Of a stretch of DNA of 64,000 nt, positions 1-10,447 are shown in pieces. The notes below the pieces were generated by a model. That model was not told the origin of the DNA and did no database searches. It saw only the letters and a list, made by a program, of their open reading frames with translations. A program made the position numbers and the translations under genes. The DNA lies in assembly GCA_916048095.2 (NCBI GenBank), contig OU696581.1, positions 6,992,266 to 7,056,265 on the forward strand, in the 5' to 3' direction. Position 1 is the stretch's first letter, and each line of letters opens with the position of its first letter. Source of the DNA: Sacculina carcini. Lineage: Eukaryota > Arthropoda > Thecostraca > Sacculinidae.

Positions 1-997
1 ACAACTTACACTAAGACAGATAACGAGAAGGTCGCCTCAAGTTGGCCCACTCCAGAGGATTGTATTGCCCAATAGCACGCAATTTATCACGAACTTTCAC
101 GTCCTGTAATGTAACTACATTCCGTTCCGTGTCTTCGCTGTTAGCACTGGATTCGTTGAAATGTTGTACAGGCACGCTCGTGCGGTTGGTCATTAAATTA
201 GTATTTACCATTTACTAATGTATTCACCAGCAATGATCACAATATCTGCGAATATATATATGAACAACACCATTATAAATTGAGGAACTGTTTGACAATA
301 AACATTTAACTTTGTTGCATAACACGTGCAAATCAACATATCTGAAAAACACTTAATCATCATCATCGTCATCATCATCATATATTGTCAATCCGAAACG
401 GTTTTTAATTGACAATTTACAATACAAATCAGAACATGACACAGGCAATTTACAATACAATTAAAACAACAATTAAAGATAAAATGAGTATATATAAAAG
501 ATAATGATAATAAAAAATGGGTGGAGTCGACGTAGGGTGATATCGAAAACTATAAATCTAAACAATAAAACTATTAAACGGAATGAAGTGTAAAAAAAGA
601 AAAAAAGGATAAAGCTCAAATTTCTGACGACCTCATTGTAAGCCCTCGCTGCGCGACACCTGAAATGGTGTTTGGTAGCCTCTAGTCGGCCCCTGGCCAG
701 GTGCAACAATCCACATTCAGTGGAACGGGTACTACGCGCTCACACGCTGTTCCTCCTGCTAAACATGTCAGTGAGACACGGCGGAGCGAAAGTGTAATAC
801 AAGTAATTTACATTGAAAAGTACTTATCATACATGAACGAGTGGATTCAACGTTTTACTAATGAACCAGAATGAACGTGCTCGCCACGCAGCATATGCCT
901 TCTCAATACTTCTCTACGCCACCCAAGTCGACTGTCGGGAGACTGATATTGGCCATGTAAGCGCTGGTTATCAGAGGACGTAATCACCAGTGAGCAT
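1..997. other. No gene recognised
   Basis: AT-rich sequence with a short CAT/CGT-type simple repeat near 357-382. No open frame has a recognisable domain. The part next to 998 may be the end region of the minus-strand retroelement fossil that follows, but I could not find a terminal repeat. Confidence 0.4.
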
Positions 998-2188
998 TCA
1001 CGCCGGTGGACGACGGTGTCTTGTGGGACGCTCGTTGCAGCGGGCCGGTAGTTCACCATATTCTGGTGATGGTCCCTCCGACTCTGAGGGTTGTGCCAAC
1101 GGTGTCGTGGTTGGCATCGGTGATGCAGCCACGTTCGGTTGGTCAGGTGCAGTTGGCCTGTGTGACGGCATCCGCTGATCAGACGCGATTGTCCTTTCAG
1201 GTGTGGATGTTTGGTTTGGTGCGGTTGGTTGGTCCGTCGAATGGTCTGGCGTGGTTGGCCTGTTTGACTCCATTGGTTGACGAAACTCACTTGGTCCACT
1301 GTTAGATGGGGTGTCCGGAGTGAACGTTAACGGATAGCGCTGTATGAAGGGTATGTATTTGCGAAGGAATCGGCGGTTTCTCAACGTGACACGGCCTGAC
1401 CCTTCAACACGAATTACGTATTGGTCGAACTGACGGACCTGGACTACGATACCAGTTTTGTCCCATTTGGTGGGATGTAAACATGTCTGGTTTTGAATGC
1501 GCACATGATCACCGACGACCAGAGGTGGGAGGTGTCGTGTATGCTCGGTGAGGCATTCCGCCATGACCATGTGACGCTTTCGCAATGCTTCTTCTCTAGC
1601 CTGAAGTGTTTCTCTCCAGGTGGGGTGAGGTTCGTATTTACCGGGGTGTATGGGTATGGCATCTCTGATCTGTCTGCCAAATATGCACATGGCGGGGGAG
1701 ACATGAGTGATGGCATCGGGGGTGTTGCGGTATTGCAGAATTGCTTTTTGGAATTGATCTGTGTTGAGGCGTCCATAGTTATCAGTGTTCTGTGTTATTA
1801 GACGTTTCACCGTTTTCACACCGACCTCCGCTCGGCAGTTACTGTGTGGGTGTGCTACCGATGAGATGCGGTGTGAGACACCCCAGCTTCGGAGAAACTG
1901 TTGTGTCTGTTTCGACGTAAATTCCGGGCAGCTGCACGAATGGTGAGCGCCGATGTCAGCATGGTTGTTATCCGTCGATATCGGCCCAGAGTTGCACATG
2001 GTCGGAAATGATGACGGTATCAAGTTAAGAGCGACACATGCATGGTATGACAGGAAAAATTTGTCAGTAGTTTTTGTGAAGTACACAAGTTGGCGAGTTT
2101 CGACGGTAGGTTTGTCGGGTGCGTCGATTGATATCCGAAGTGCCAGAGCTCCAAGGATTGGAATACCCTGGTTGTTGGCCGCCACCAT
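998..2188 (-). mobile_element. Old Ty3/gypsy-type retroelement fossil, split by a younger element
   Basis: The minus strand encodes a protease-like stretch (an ILGAL box, then a segment ending [13 protein letters not shown]) followed by the distal part of an integrase core and the integrase C-terminal domain. No reverse transcriptase region is visible, so the copy is incomplete. The younger LTR element at 2190-6678 is inserted in it, and protease-like coding resumes on the far side at 6679. Family assignment rests on the integrase and on an aspartic-protease DTG motif seen beyond the insertion. It must be older than the insertion. Ends not found. Confidence 0.7.
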
Positions 2189-2189
2189 T

Positions 2190-2315
2190 TGTGGCGTACG
2201 CGTATGTTCAGTGTATGCACAATGTGTTCAATGTGTTCAATGTAGAGGGCGCCACAGATGGTGAGCCATGGCCTTGTGGCAGTCAGGCAGTCAGTCGTTC
2301 AATACACACGTTACA
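2190..2315 (+). repeat. 5' LTR, 126 bp
   Basis: Direct copy of 6553-6678, TG...CA ends. It contains the doubled motif GTGTTCAAT. One difference between the two LTRs lies in the stretch before the GGCAGTCAGG block. Confidence 0.93.
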
Positions 2316-2362
2316 TGGTGTCAGAAGCTCTGAACCCGTGACTGTATACTCCTTCTGGCGCG

Positions 2363-3949
2363 ATGTCGTGTCGCCAGCCCCCTGAATTGGATTTTCATTC
2401 TGCTTCGCTGGCCACTACATGGCGTGTGTGGCGTCGTGACTGGCAATATTTCGCTGCTGCTAAAGAGCTGTCGGACAAACCCGTGTCGGTTCAGGTGGGA
2501 ACCTTCTTTAATTGCGCCGGTCGTGAGGCTCAAGAAGTGGCCACCCACTTCGCGTGGACAGAGGCAGATGGTCTTCCTGCTCTACTTGATTATTTCGAAA
2601 AATATTGTTCGCCGCAGCAGAACGTTGTGATGGAGCGGTTCCATTTTTACCAGCGCAGTCAACAGCCGGGAGAGAGTGTGGCGACATTTGTTGCTTCTCT
2701 GCGCGCTCTGTCTGCGTCCTGTGATTTTACTGATCGTGACGGCATGCTCCGTGACCGTCTCGTTATGGGTATCTTGGACAAGTCTATCCAGCAGACGTTG
2801 TTGAAGGTACCAACTCTTTCGTTGGATGTGGCATTACAGACGGCTCTGGCTGAGGAAACTGCCCGTCGGGGACAGAGTATTATGGCCAATATGGATTCTC
2901 CTGCTGCCGATTTGTGCCGTTTGTCGCCGTCTTCACTGGGTGTGCGTACCGTCGCTCGTTCGACCCCGACAGCTGAGGTGCGGCCCTGTCGGTTCTGTTC
3001 ACGTCACCACGAGATGCGCCGCTCTGCCTGTCCGGCGTGGAACCGTTTTTGCCGGGTGTGTGATCGCCGTCATCATTTTGCCGGCAGTGTGGAGTGTCCT
3101 GGGTCCGCCCCTGCACGTACTACTGCGCAGCGGCCGGTGCACGCGCCGTCGTCGACAGGGCGCCCCGCTGCCGGGGGTCGTGGGGGTTGGGCCCGGTTGT
3201 CCGCCCGTCGTGTGCTGTCCGTGCAAGCTGACAATGCTGGCGAGGTACAATTGGATACGAGCGCAATTGGGTATGCTGCACTGCAGACTGGTACGCTTGA
3301 TTCTGCAGATGCGTTCAATGTTGCAGAAGACCGCAATTCTCGCAGCAGCAAAGCATTTAAAACTTTGTACACGCTTGACGGTAACTGCGTAAAGTTTCTT
3401 ATAGATTCGGGATCTGAATCTAATGTTTTATCTTTGAGTGATTATGTTCGTGTCACTGGCGATGTTGAGCGTACATCAGTGCGCCCCTGTCATACTGTTT
3501 TACGTATGTATAATGGTGATGTGGTTCCGACAGTAGGTAAAGTTTGTGTGTCTTTTAAAAATGTGCGCAATTCCCGTCTGCATTCTGTCATGTGTCATCT
3601 GGTAGATATGTTAGTGTTTCCGGTGCTGAGCTTGCGTTCGTCTGTTTCGTTAGGACTCATCACCCTGCTCGATTGTGACCCGCTGGATTATGTTCCCGAT
3701 CCTTCCTGCACGCCTGCTGCCGCTGACTCTGTTGGCTCCCCACGTTCTTCTCTTTCTGATCGGGATGCTGTTGTCGCTGAGTTTGCTGATGTTTTTGGGG
3801 ATAATACAGTTGGTCTAGTTTGCCAGGACTATGAGATCCGTGTCGACTCCAGCGTTCCACCAGTGGTGGAACCTCCGCGCAGAATACGCATTCACCTTCG
3901 TGACAAACTGCATGAAAAACTTGACACTGGAACGCCAGGGTGTAATTAA
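2363..3949 (+). CDS. Ty3/gypsy Gag-protease frame
   Basis: 528-residue frame. The first two thirds is a capsid-like Gag with the usual retrotransposon segment around YCSPQQNVVMERFHFYQR. Two Cys/His clusters follow near residues 210-250 (CRFCSRHHE and CRVCDRRHH), as in zinc-knuckle Gags. The aspartic protease lies near residues 345-430 with the active-site box FLIDSGSESNVLS. The frame ends where the pol frame, in another register, already overlaps it. Ty3/gypsy elements commonly bridge such overlaps by programmed frameshifting, which I infer here. Confidence 0.85.
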   Translation: MSCRQPPELDFHSASLATTWRVWRRDWQYFAAAKELSDKPVSVQVGTFFNCAGREAQEVATHFAWTEADGLPALLDYFEKYCSPQQNVVMERFHFYQRSQQPGESVATFVASLRALSASCDFTDRDGMLRDRLVMGILDKSIQQTLLKVPTLSLDVALQTALAEETARRGQSIMANMDSPAADLCRLSPSSLGVRTVARSTPTAEVRPCRFCSRHHEMRRSACPAWNRFCRVCDRRHHFAGSVECPGSAPARTTAQRPVHAPSSTGRPAAGGRGGWARLSARRVLSVQADNAGEVQLDTSAIGYAALQTGTLDSADAFNVAEDRNSRSSKAFKTLYTLDGNCVKFLIDSGSESNVLSLSDYVRVTGDVERTSVRPCHTVLRMYNGDVVPTVGKVCVSFKNVRNSRLHSVMCHLVDMLVFPVLSLRSSVSLGLITLLDCDPLDYVPDPSCTPAAADSVGSPRSSLSDRDAVVAEFADVFGDNTVGLVCQDYEIRVDSSVPPVVEPPRRIRIHLRDKLHEKLDTGTPGCN

Positions 3950-6500
3950 AAGGGTTGTCGAGCCCACAGAGTGGGTGTCCAATTTAGTGATTGTGTCAAA
4001 GCCATCCGGTGATATTCGGTTGTGTTTGGACCCCCGGTCGTTAAATAAAGCAATTCTTCGGGAGCATTACCCCACACCTACTGTCGATGATGTTTCATAT
4101 CGTATTTCCGGCTCTCGAGTGTTCTCGCTGTTGGATGCTAAGTCAGCATTTTTGCAAGTCGGATTGTCGGATGCGTCGTCTCGCCTCTGTTGTTTTCATA
4201 CTCCGTTCGGTCGGTATCGATGGCTTCGTTTGCCGTATGGCACTTCTTGCGCGCCAGAGATTTGGCAGCGAATCATGCATGAGATGGTGGCTGATTTGCG
4301 TGGTGTCGAGGTCATTGCTGACGATTTTTTGGTTTGCGGTAAGGGAAACTCTTATCAAGCTGCTTTGGCTGACCACGAAGCCAATCTTCTGGCGTTTCTG
4401 AAGCGTGCTCGTTCCCGAAATCTACGGCTAAATGGGAGTAAGTTCCGGTTTCGAGTGCCAAAAATTATGTGGATGGGTCATTTGTTTGACAGTTCCGGTA
4501 TGCGACCAAGCACGAACAAAGTTGAAGCTGTCACTCAGTACCCCTGTCCTGCAAACAAATCTGAACTCAAACGATTTCTCGGCATGGTAGCCTATCTGTC
4601 GCGTTACATTCCGAATGTTTCGACCATTTTGTCTCCTCTTCATCAGCTCACGTGTGAAAAGTATGCTTGGCACTGGAGTACAGCGTGCCAGCAGGCTTTT
4701 GACGTTGTTAAGAACAAGTTAGTAACTGCTCCTGTGCTGGCTTATTACAGCCCGTCCTTGCCTACAGTTGTTCAATGTGACGCTTCCAGTACTGGACTGG
4801 GCGGTGTTCTGCTGCAAAACGGCCAGCCGGTGATTTATTGTTCACGATCGCTAACTGCTACGGAGCGTTCTTACTCACAGATTGAGAAGGAGCTGTTAGC
4901 AGTTTCGTTTGTAATGAACCGTTTGGATCAATTTGTATATGGCCGCCCGGTGACCGTTCATACCGACCATAAGCCACTGGTAGCTATCCGCAATAAGTCG
5001 TTGTGTGATGTGCCTCTTCGTTTACAGCGGATGTTTCTCGGGCTTCAGCGCTACGATTACACACTTGAGTACCGCCCAGGTACTCAGGTGCCGGTGGCCG
5101 ATGCACTCAGTCGTGTTCATTCCACGCTAACTGCGGCACCACTCGTCAGGTGTGTTCACGCTGTCGAACTGGAAACTATTCATCTCAGTTCGTGCCTCGC
5201 CGCTTCTCCTGAGCGGCTAGCTGTTTTCAAGCAGGCTACTGCTGATGACGTTCAGCTGCAGCACGTGATTTCCTATATTCGTGATGGTTGGCCAGATAGT
5301 CGCTCTAGGTTAGCTTTTGGTGTTAGTGTCTATTGGCCTTTCCGCGATGAGTTGACCACTCAAGACGGATTAGTTTTCAAATCTGGTAGTTTGGTTGTTC
5401 CGCCATCCCTCCACAAAGATGTTCTTTCGCGTTTACACAGATCTCACATTGGAGTGCTGTCGGTGCTGCGAATTGCTCGCGAAAATATTTTTTGGCCAGG
5501 GATGTCGTCGGCAATTAAAGACATGATTTCCCGCTGTCCTATATGTTTGGCGCATCGTCCAAGCCAATCGGCAGAACCACTGTTGTCTCACGAGTTGCCG
5601 GAACGCCCCTGGCAAAAACTCGCTGCTGATCTGTTCGAATTTGCAGGTCGCCACTACTTGGTAGTGGTCGACTATTTTAGCAACTACGTGGAAGTTGATC
5701 GTCTTCTTCAGGTGACAACTGCTTCTGTTGTCAATTGCTTGCTGGTTCAGTTTGCGCGTCATGGAATACCAGAAGTTTTAGTCACCGATAACGGTCCTCA
5801 ATTTGCCTCTGAGGAGTTTCGCCGATTCACTCGATCTGCGGACGTTGTTCATATCACCTCTAGTCCCAGATATCCTCAGTCTAACGGCAAAGCTGAGAAC
5901 GCGGTTCGTACTGTCAAGACGATATTCAAGAAGGCCGCTTCGGCGAACGAAAATCCTTTCTGGGCGTTAATGATGTGGAGGAATACTCCTAGCGAAGGCA
6001 CCCGTTATTCACCGTCTCAGATACTCTTTGGACGTCAATGCCGCACTACTTTACCTGTGCGTCGGCAGGCGCTCTTGCCCACGCCGGCGGATGGCGTTCA
6101 GGAACGTTTGCATCGTCAGCGAGTTCGTCAGCAGATCGTTCATGATGCCAGTCCTGGTGTTCGTCCTCTACCACCAATAGCGGTTGGTTCAGCTGTAAGA
6201 ATGCGCCTGCCAGGGTCCAAGTTATGGTCGCCGGGCGTATGCGTCAGAGTTTTGCCTTTTCGGTCTTATATTGTGGAGCTGAATGGTACTCGGTACCGAC
6301 GCAACCGGCAACAACTATTGGCTACAGGGGAGACTCCTCCACTGATTGTCACCTCACCTCCTCCTACCTCACCCGCTCCGCCACCAGTCCATTCTGTCAA
6401 CCCTCCTGATGCGGATGCTGCTAGTTCTGTGTCGCCGCCGCTGCGCCGATCCACCCGCGAGCGGCGTCCTCCAGCGTACCTGGCGGATTATGTTCAGTGA
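3831..6500 (+). CDS. Ty3/gypsy Pol frame (RT, RNase H, integrase)
   Basis: 889-residue frame. In order: reverse transcriptase (about residues 40-230) with SLLDAKSAFLQV, LPYGTSCAPEIWQ and the catalytic ADD in the VIADDFLV box; RNase H (about 310-430) with QCDASSTGLGGVL and HTDHKPLV; integrase HHCC zinc-binding region (LHRSHIG...CPICLAHR, about 530-580) and DDE core with AADLFEF, VTDNGPQFASEEF and the final glutamate in SNGKAENAV; then a C-terminal SH3-like tail and a proline-rich end. This matches the Ty3/gypsy order, with integrase last. Confidence 0.93.
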   Translation: MRSVSTPAFHQWWNLRAEYAFTFVTNCMKNLTLERQGVIKRVVEPTEWVSNLVIVSKPSGDIRLCLDPRSLNKAILREHYPTPTVDDVSYRISGSRVFSLLDAKSAFLQVGLSDASSRLCCFHTPFGRYRWLRLPYGTSCAPEIWQRIMHEMVADLRGVEVIADDFLVCGKGNSYQAALADHEANLLAFLKRARSRNLRLNGSKFRFRVPKIMWMGHLFDSSGMRPSTNKVEAVTQYPCPANKSELKRFLGMVAYLSRYIPNVSTILSPLHQLTCEKYAWHWSTACQQAFDVVKNKLVTAPVLAYYSPSLPTVVQCDASSTGLGGVLLQNGQPVIYCSRSLTATERSYSQIEKELLAVSFVMNRLDQFVYGRPVTVHTDHKPLVAIRNKSLCDVPLRLQRMFLGLQRYDYTLEYRPGTQVPVADALSRVHSTLTAAPLVRCVHAVELETIHLSSCLAASPERLAVFKQATADDVQLQHVISYIRDGWPDSRSRLAFGVSVYWPFRDELTTQDGLVFKSGSLVVPPSLHKDVLSRLHRSHIGVLSVLRIARENIFWPGMSSAIKDMISRCPICLAHRPSQSAEPLLSHELPERPWQKLAADLFEFAGRHYLVVVDYFSNYVEVDRLLQVTTASVVNCLLVQFARHGIPEVLVTDNGPQFASEEFRRFTRSADVVHITSSPRYPQSNGKAENAVRTVKTIFKKAASANENPFWALMMWRNTPSEGTRYSPSQILFGRQCRTTLPVRRQALLPTPADGVQERLHRQRVRQQIVHDASPGVRPLPPIAVGSAVRMRLPGSKLWSPGVCVRVLPFRSYIVELNGTRYRRNRQQLLATGETPPLIVTSPPPTSPAPPPVHSVNPPDADAASSVSPPLRRSTRERRPPAYLADYVQ

Positions 6501-6552
6501 ATTTTCGTTGTTTTTTTTCTCGTATATGTTTTGTGTTCGTGAGGAAGGGAGA

Positions 6553-6678
6553 TGTGGCGTACGCGTATGTTCAGTGTATGCACAATGTGTTCAATGTGTT
6601 CAATGTAGAGGGCGCCACAGATGGTGAGCCATGGCCTTGCGGCAGTCAGGCAGTCAGTCGTTCAATACACACGTTACA
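6553..6678 (+). repeat. 3' LTR, 126 bp
   Basis: Direct copy of 2190-2315, followed at once by CCATT, the second copy of the target duplication. Confidence 0.93.
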
Positions 6679-6775
6679 CCATTCTCATGGAGACTGGTGC
6701 CATTTGCGATGGTTCCAATCCTAGCTTTTGGAGGAGCAATGTGCCTGCCATGCATGACTGACATCCGGTATCTGC
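6679..6775 (-). mobile_element. Continuation of the older minus-strand fossil: protease-like
   Basis: Minus-strand reading has an aspartic-protease DTG followed by LLLQKLGLEPSQ, typical of gypsy-type proteases. It abuts the 3' end of the young element, and its partner sequence lies at 998-2188 on the other side of the insertion. Confidence 0.6.
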
Positions 6776-7245
6776 AGTGCCCTGGTATGAATGATCAGCT
6801 CATCGAGAAGATTGACGCTTTTCCTAACCGGACGAACGTTCCACTAGATGAACATGCGACACATGCCTGTTGGCGCCATCATGAAGATGAATCGTCCATC
6901 CGGATTTTCCACCCAATGCGTTCCGAACCATTTTGTAGTGTAGCAACCATTCGGTGGGTGTAGAAAGACCATGTCGCCAGGTTTGTACATGCATGAAACT
7001 CCATCACGACGGCACGAATTCGTCCAATTCTGACGTAACTTGGTAGATGTCAGAACACGACTTTTACGAAGTTTCGGTAGTTGCGGTGCGGCTCTGAAAA
7101 CAGCTGCAGATGGCTTCCCCTGGTAGATTAACTTATTGTAGCACTGCTGCTGTACCGATTGTGCAATCTTTTCTGGACGCCATTCGTTTGATAGTACGAT
7201 GTAAACGTTCGTAAATGTCATTTCTTTGATGACGATATGCAACAT
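6776..7245 (-). mobile_element. Retroelement integrase-tail-like fossil
   Basis: A minus-strand frame ends in a segment with PGDMVFLHPPNG, then a C-T-T-K-W motif. This resembles the integrase C-terminal region of gypsy-type elements of the kind seen at 12994-17895. It seems to come from another element than the adjacent protease piece. Broken; boundaries unclear. Confidence 0.35.
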
Positions 7246-7284
7246 GACTCTTCATGATAAACCTCCCACTCGTGGAGAAAACTG

Positions 7285-7510
7285 AAGAACTCGGTAGCAA
7301 CAACATGTATTTGTTATAGCGCGCCGAAGGGCTCGGGCGCCAAACGATTATAAACAGAGCTGGTAACACGGAATACAACTCACAGGCCAGATGCAAAATA
7401 AGGAAACTAAAATATGCAATAAAATAAAATAAATATAGAGACAAAATATGGGCAAAACACACTAAACAGACGGACATTATGGACAAGACAACACGACTGA
7501 AACATAATGA
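7285..7510 (-). repeat. Probable LINE 3' UTR relic
   Basis: The motif CAACAACATGTATTTGTTA at 7292 followed by TAGCGC resembles the 3' end of the LINE at 54946 (CAACAACAACGTGTATTTGC, then TATAGCGCC). Similarity fades to the right. Low confidence because only the tail is comparable. Confidence 0.35.
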
Positions 7511-8304
7511 CAACACAACACAACAAACAACTCGGTACTGAGAAATACCGGGGCATTATCAGATACAACGCTAGAGGGCGGAACAAAATCGACGAATACA
7601 CTTTCCAGAGCGGCGACCGCTGACAACATTTTCATTGCTCAACTTTCTCTAGATAGTACACCTAGAACAGCAGTCGATGATGAACAAGTACGCGGCATGG
7701 TAGTGTTTGGTCTGTCATTTTTGTGTGATTTTTCAAAAAACTTGCATTCGTAAATGTTTTCCATTGTTTAAGCGACGCTGATTCTAATGGTGTTGAAACT
7801 ATTGAAACCAAACGTAATTTAAGGGGCGCGAATTGCATTTGAAAATTGGAAATTTGACCGAAATTGAATTATTTTCCACACATTTCCCCACTTTCACAAT
7901 ATTGTGTTCATTATATAGAAATATATAACTCTTTGTCTTAAAGATATCTCCATTTGCTTTCAAATGACATGTCTGTGTAGTATTACGCTGAATATTAGGC
8001 CGCATAGGATATCTTAAAAATTGGTAATCTCAAAAATCTCGCCGCACAGGTGGCGTCACGATTATCACTGTAGCAGAACCAATTAACCGGCAATTTGGAT
8101 CCGTTTTGCAGAAATTGTCATTGTTTTTTGTTGTTCATTCCAATGGAGTTGCATTTATTGCTAGGAAGCATAATTACCGCCCTTTCACTATGATCGGTGC
8201 AACATGTAGAAACCGCAACAGTGGATAGTTGCTCCCACTTTGGGTAATATCAGTACAGTAAACCAATGAGTTAAACGTTACCGCTCGGTGTTATAGTGGA
8301 AGTA
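7511..8304. other. No gene recognised
   Basis: AT-rich sequence with no frame or motif that I recognise. Confidence 0.4.
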
Positions 8305-9156
8305 CAGGGGATCCCCGCAATTCGACGGGGATGCGGCTATCATTGGTCGAACCTGCATTTGGTCGAATCGCGAAATGGATTTACCATAGGAATACATTAT
8401 AATTAGGGGGATAGGGACCGACCTCCAGCCCAGACCCCAAAAATATCACTCATTGTGACATTGAGGAGGCCTGCTCGCTCCCTGAATCAGTGGAACCAGC
8501 CCCTACTCGTCGTGTGCTGCTGTTGGAGGATGTTGTTGCCTGTAAGTCTTCCCACAGTGACAAGGCATGTTCTCGTACAAAACCCAGGCTAATGGGCATT
8601 TCCCGTTGTGTCCTGTCCATCATCCACTTGATCAACATGTACTCCATCGTGTTGAGACGGGAGTCCCTTGCGGCACAAAGATCAAAAGGTATTGTAGATG
8701 ATGTTGAAGCAGCTGCCTGGCGAAAACTGTTCCTGTTTTTCCAAATTGTTGACACTTTAGACCTTGGGACATCCATTTCCGCTGCTATGGCTTGGTGAGT
8801 TAAACCTGCCTCACATTTCCTTTTCACATTTCCTCACAGTTCTAGCTTATCTTTGAGAGGCAGAAAAAATGTGTTTCTTAGGTGTGGGGGCGGAGGTAAA
8901 TCTGCGCGGCATGATGAAGATCGAGCGGCTGAGCGCTTTACCACGCCGACGGCTGGTGTGAGACTGAGGTGCGATGTGTGGCGGCGGCGCGCAGGGCAAT
9001 GTCGGGAGGTTGGCGCCGAGATTTGAATCGGGATGGTGGCGCGCGATTCTTGAATGTCGAGTTCGCGACTTTTTCTATCGAAATATGAGGCTTGGGGCGC
9101 GTTGTCGAATTCGCGAGATGTTGAATTGTGAAGGGCCGAATATCGCGAACCCCCTG
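8305..9156 (-). mobile_element. Deleted pogo/Tigger DNA transposon
   Basis: The ends look like degenerate inverted repeats of the pogo/Tigger type: left CAGGGGATCCCCGCAATTCG preceded by TA, right CGCGAACCCCCTG. The minus strand inside encodes the N-terminal helix-turn-helix of a Tigger/CENP-B-like transposase (8450-8827), but no DDE catalytic region is present. At about 850 bp it is far shorter than an autonomous Tigger, so it is a non-autonomous, internally deleted copy. The second TA is altered to TC. Confidence 0.65.
8450..8827 (-). pseudogene. Tigger/CENP-B-like transposase N-terminal fragment
   Basis: 125-residue frame beginning in the psq-type helix-turn-helix (CEAGLTHQAIAAEMDVPRSK, then VSTIWKNRNSF). 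It continues into the linker (LREHALSLWEDL-like) expected before the second DNA-binding domain, then degenerates into Ser/Thr-rich sequence. The second HTH and the DDE catalytic core are missing. An exapted CENP-B-like gene cannot be excluded, but the flanking inverted ends favour a transposon remnant. Confidence 0.65.
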
Positions 9157-9545
9157 TCTTGCAATCCATGGACCCGTCTCTTCCTTCTTCCTTACCTCTC
9201 TCCTCTTGGCTCAGGCCTCTCACCCACTGGAGGTGAGAGTGCTCGCTCCAGGTGCAGTACGATCCCAGAGCACACCGGTCCTGATTGAGCCCATGCCTAA
9301 ACAGGCTAGCAGAGGCGTGGGCTGCCCTGCTTCAAAAGGGGAAATTGCCGGGTCGCATGTCGGTGAACACAGGCCACATTTGGCCTAACAGAATTTCACT
9401 CAAATGCAATTCTACACAATAAACAACCAACAACAAATATTAATAAATATAAAGTAAAATAATAAATAGATCGAAAATAATCAATAATAAATATGAATAA
9501 ATAACAATAAATATAAATAAGTTAATTAATAACAGTCAACAGTCA
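9157..9545. other. No gene recognised
   Basis: A moderately GC-rich half (9157-9390) without recognisable coding content, then an AT-rich run built of ATAAATA-type words (about 9415-9530). Confidence 0.4.
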
Positions 9546-9549
9546 ACAG

Positions 9550-9740
9550 TCAATTCCGCTCTTTCAGTAGTATTTCATTGACTTTGACCTTGAATTTGTT
9601 CAAATTGTTCTGCGAGAAAGCCTCCTCCTTCAACGCGTTCCAAGTAGCCACAGTGACCGGAAGAAAGCAACGCTGGAATTGCTTTGTACGAAAAAAAATA
9701 CAATGCGATGTCAAAATGTCACGTCCTAAACTGTGAAGAA
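9550..9740 (-). pseudogene. LINE ORF2 C-terminal relic
   Basis: The minus-strand frame ends with FLPVTVATWNALKEEAF and a final FKVKVNEIL. This is the pattern of the last residues of CR1/jockey-type LINE polymerases (F-F-P-R-T...WN-x-LP...FK). The rest of the polymerase is absent. Confidence 0.5.
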
Positions 9741-9840
9741 TCGTTTTACAACTTATAAAATAAAAATTATTCTGTAGAATATTCACAATACATGTGTTTT
9801 CATTTGTATCGTTTTGATTTGTTTTCGTTATGAACAACAA

Positions 9841-10447
9841 CTACATATGTAATACACGTAAAATACACATAAATAGCAATTAAAACCTCAAATACAAATA
9901 AAAAATAAGAAAGGTCCAAATTAATCAAATAAAATGACAGAGGAATATAGCACACATAACTTGCTATTTAACAGGGGCATCACCATAACATATCTACTGG
10001 CTATAATACGCAGATACAAACAAAAAACTACCTAACCAAGGAAGATAGTGAATGTTGAATGACTTATGGGGTCACTGAAAACGGGGCATACTAATGGTTC
10101 ACTATCTCTCTTTATAGCTGAGAATCGCCCTCAATTATCAACTCACACACACGTGTAAAAAGCGACATGCGGTATATTAAACTCGCAATAATAGAGGGAT
10201 GTCGGTCAAACACGCACACAATGAGATCAAACACGCGCAGAACCCCGAGATGAGGTAGATCAAGACACGACAAATACATAAAACACCACTGCTCCCCTAC
10301 TAACAGCCACAAAACACAATAAATCCACACACACACACACACACACGCACAAGCCTGGGAAACTTCACAAAAACCAGCTACACACACAATCTCCTTCACT
10401 CATATACTCTCTCTCACATACACACGCCCTCTCTCTCACACACACGC
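9841..10447. other. AT-rich spacer and probable 3' UTR of NEMP
   Basis: No frame is recognised. The stretch next to 10447 contains CA/CT-rich simple sequence (10326-10446) and should include the 3' UTR of the minus-strand NEMP gene. I see no clear AATAAA on the minus strand here. Confidence 0.4.

Larger units (their letters stand above)
2190..6678 (+). mobile_element. Ty3/gypsy LTR retrotransposon, looks whole and young
   Basis: Two direct 126-bp terminal repeats starting TG and ending CA (2190-2315 and 6553-6678) differ at one position that I could find. A perfect 5-bp target duplication CCATT flanks the element (2185-2189 and 6679-6683). The inside carries a long gag-protease frame and a long pol frame in family order protease, reverse transcriptase, RNase H, integrase. 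The sequence just inside the left repeat begins TGGTGTCAGAAGC, a plausible tRNA primer-binding site. LTRs this short are unusual. The near-identical LTRs indicate recent insertion. It landed inside an older minus-strand retroelement. Confidence 0.93.
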
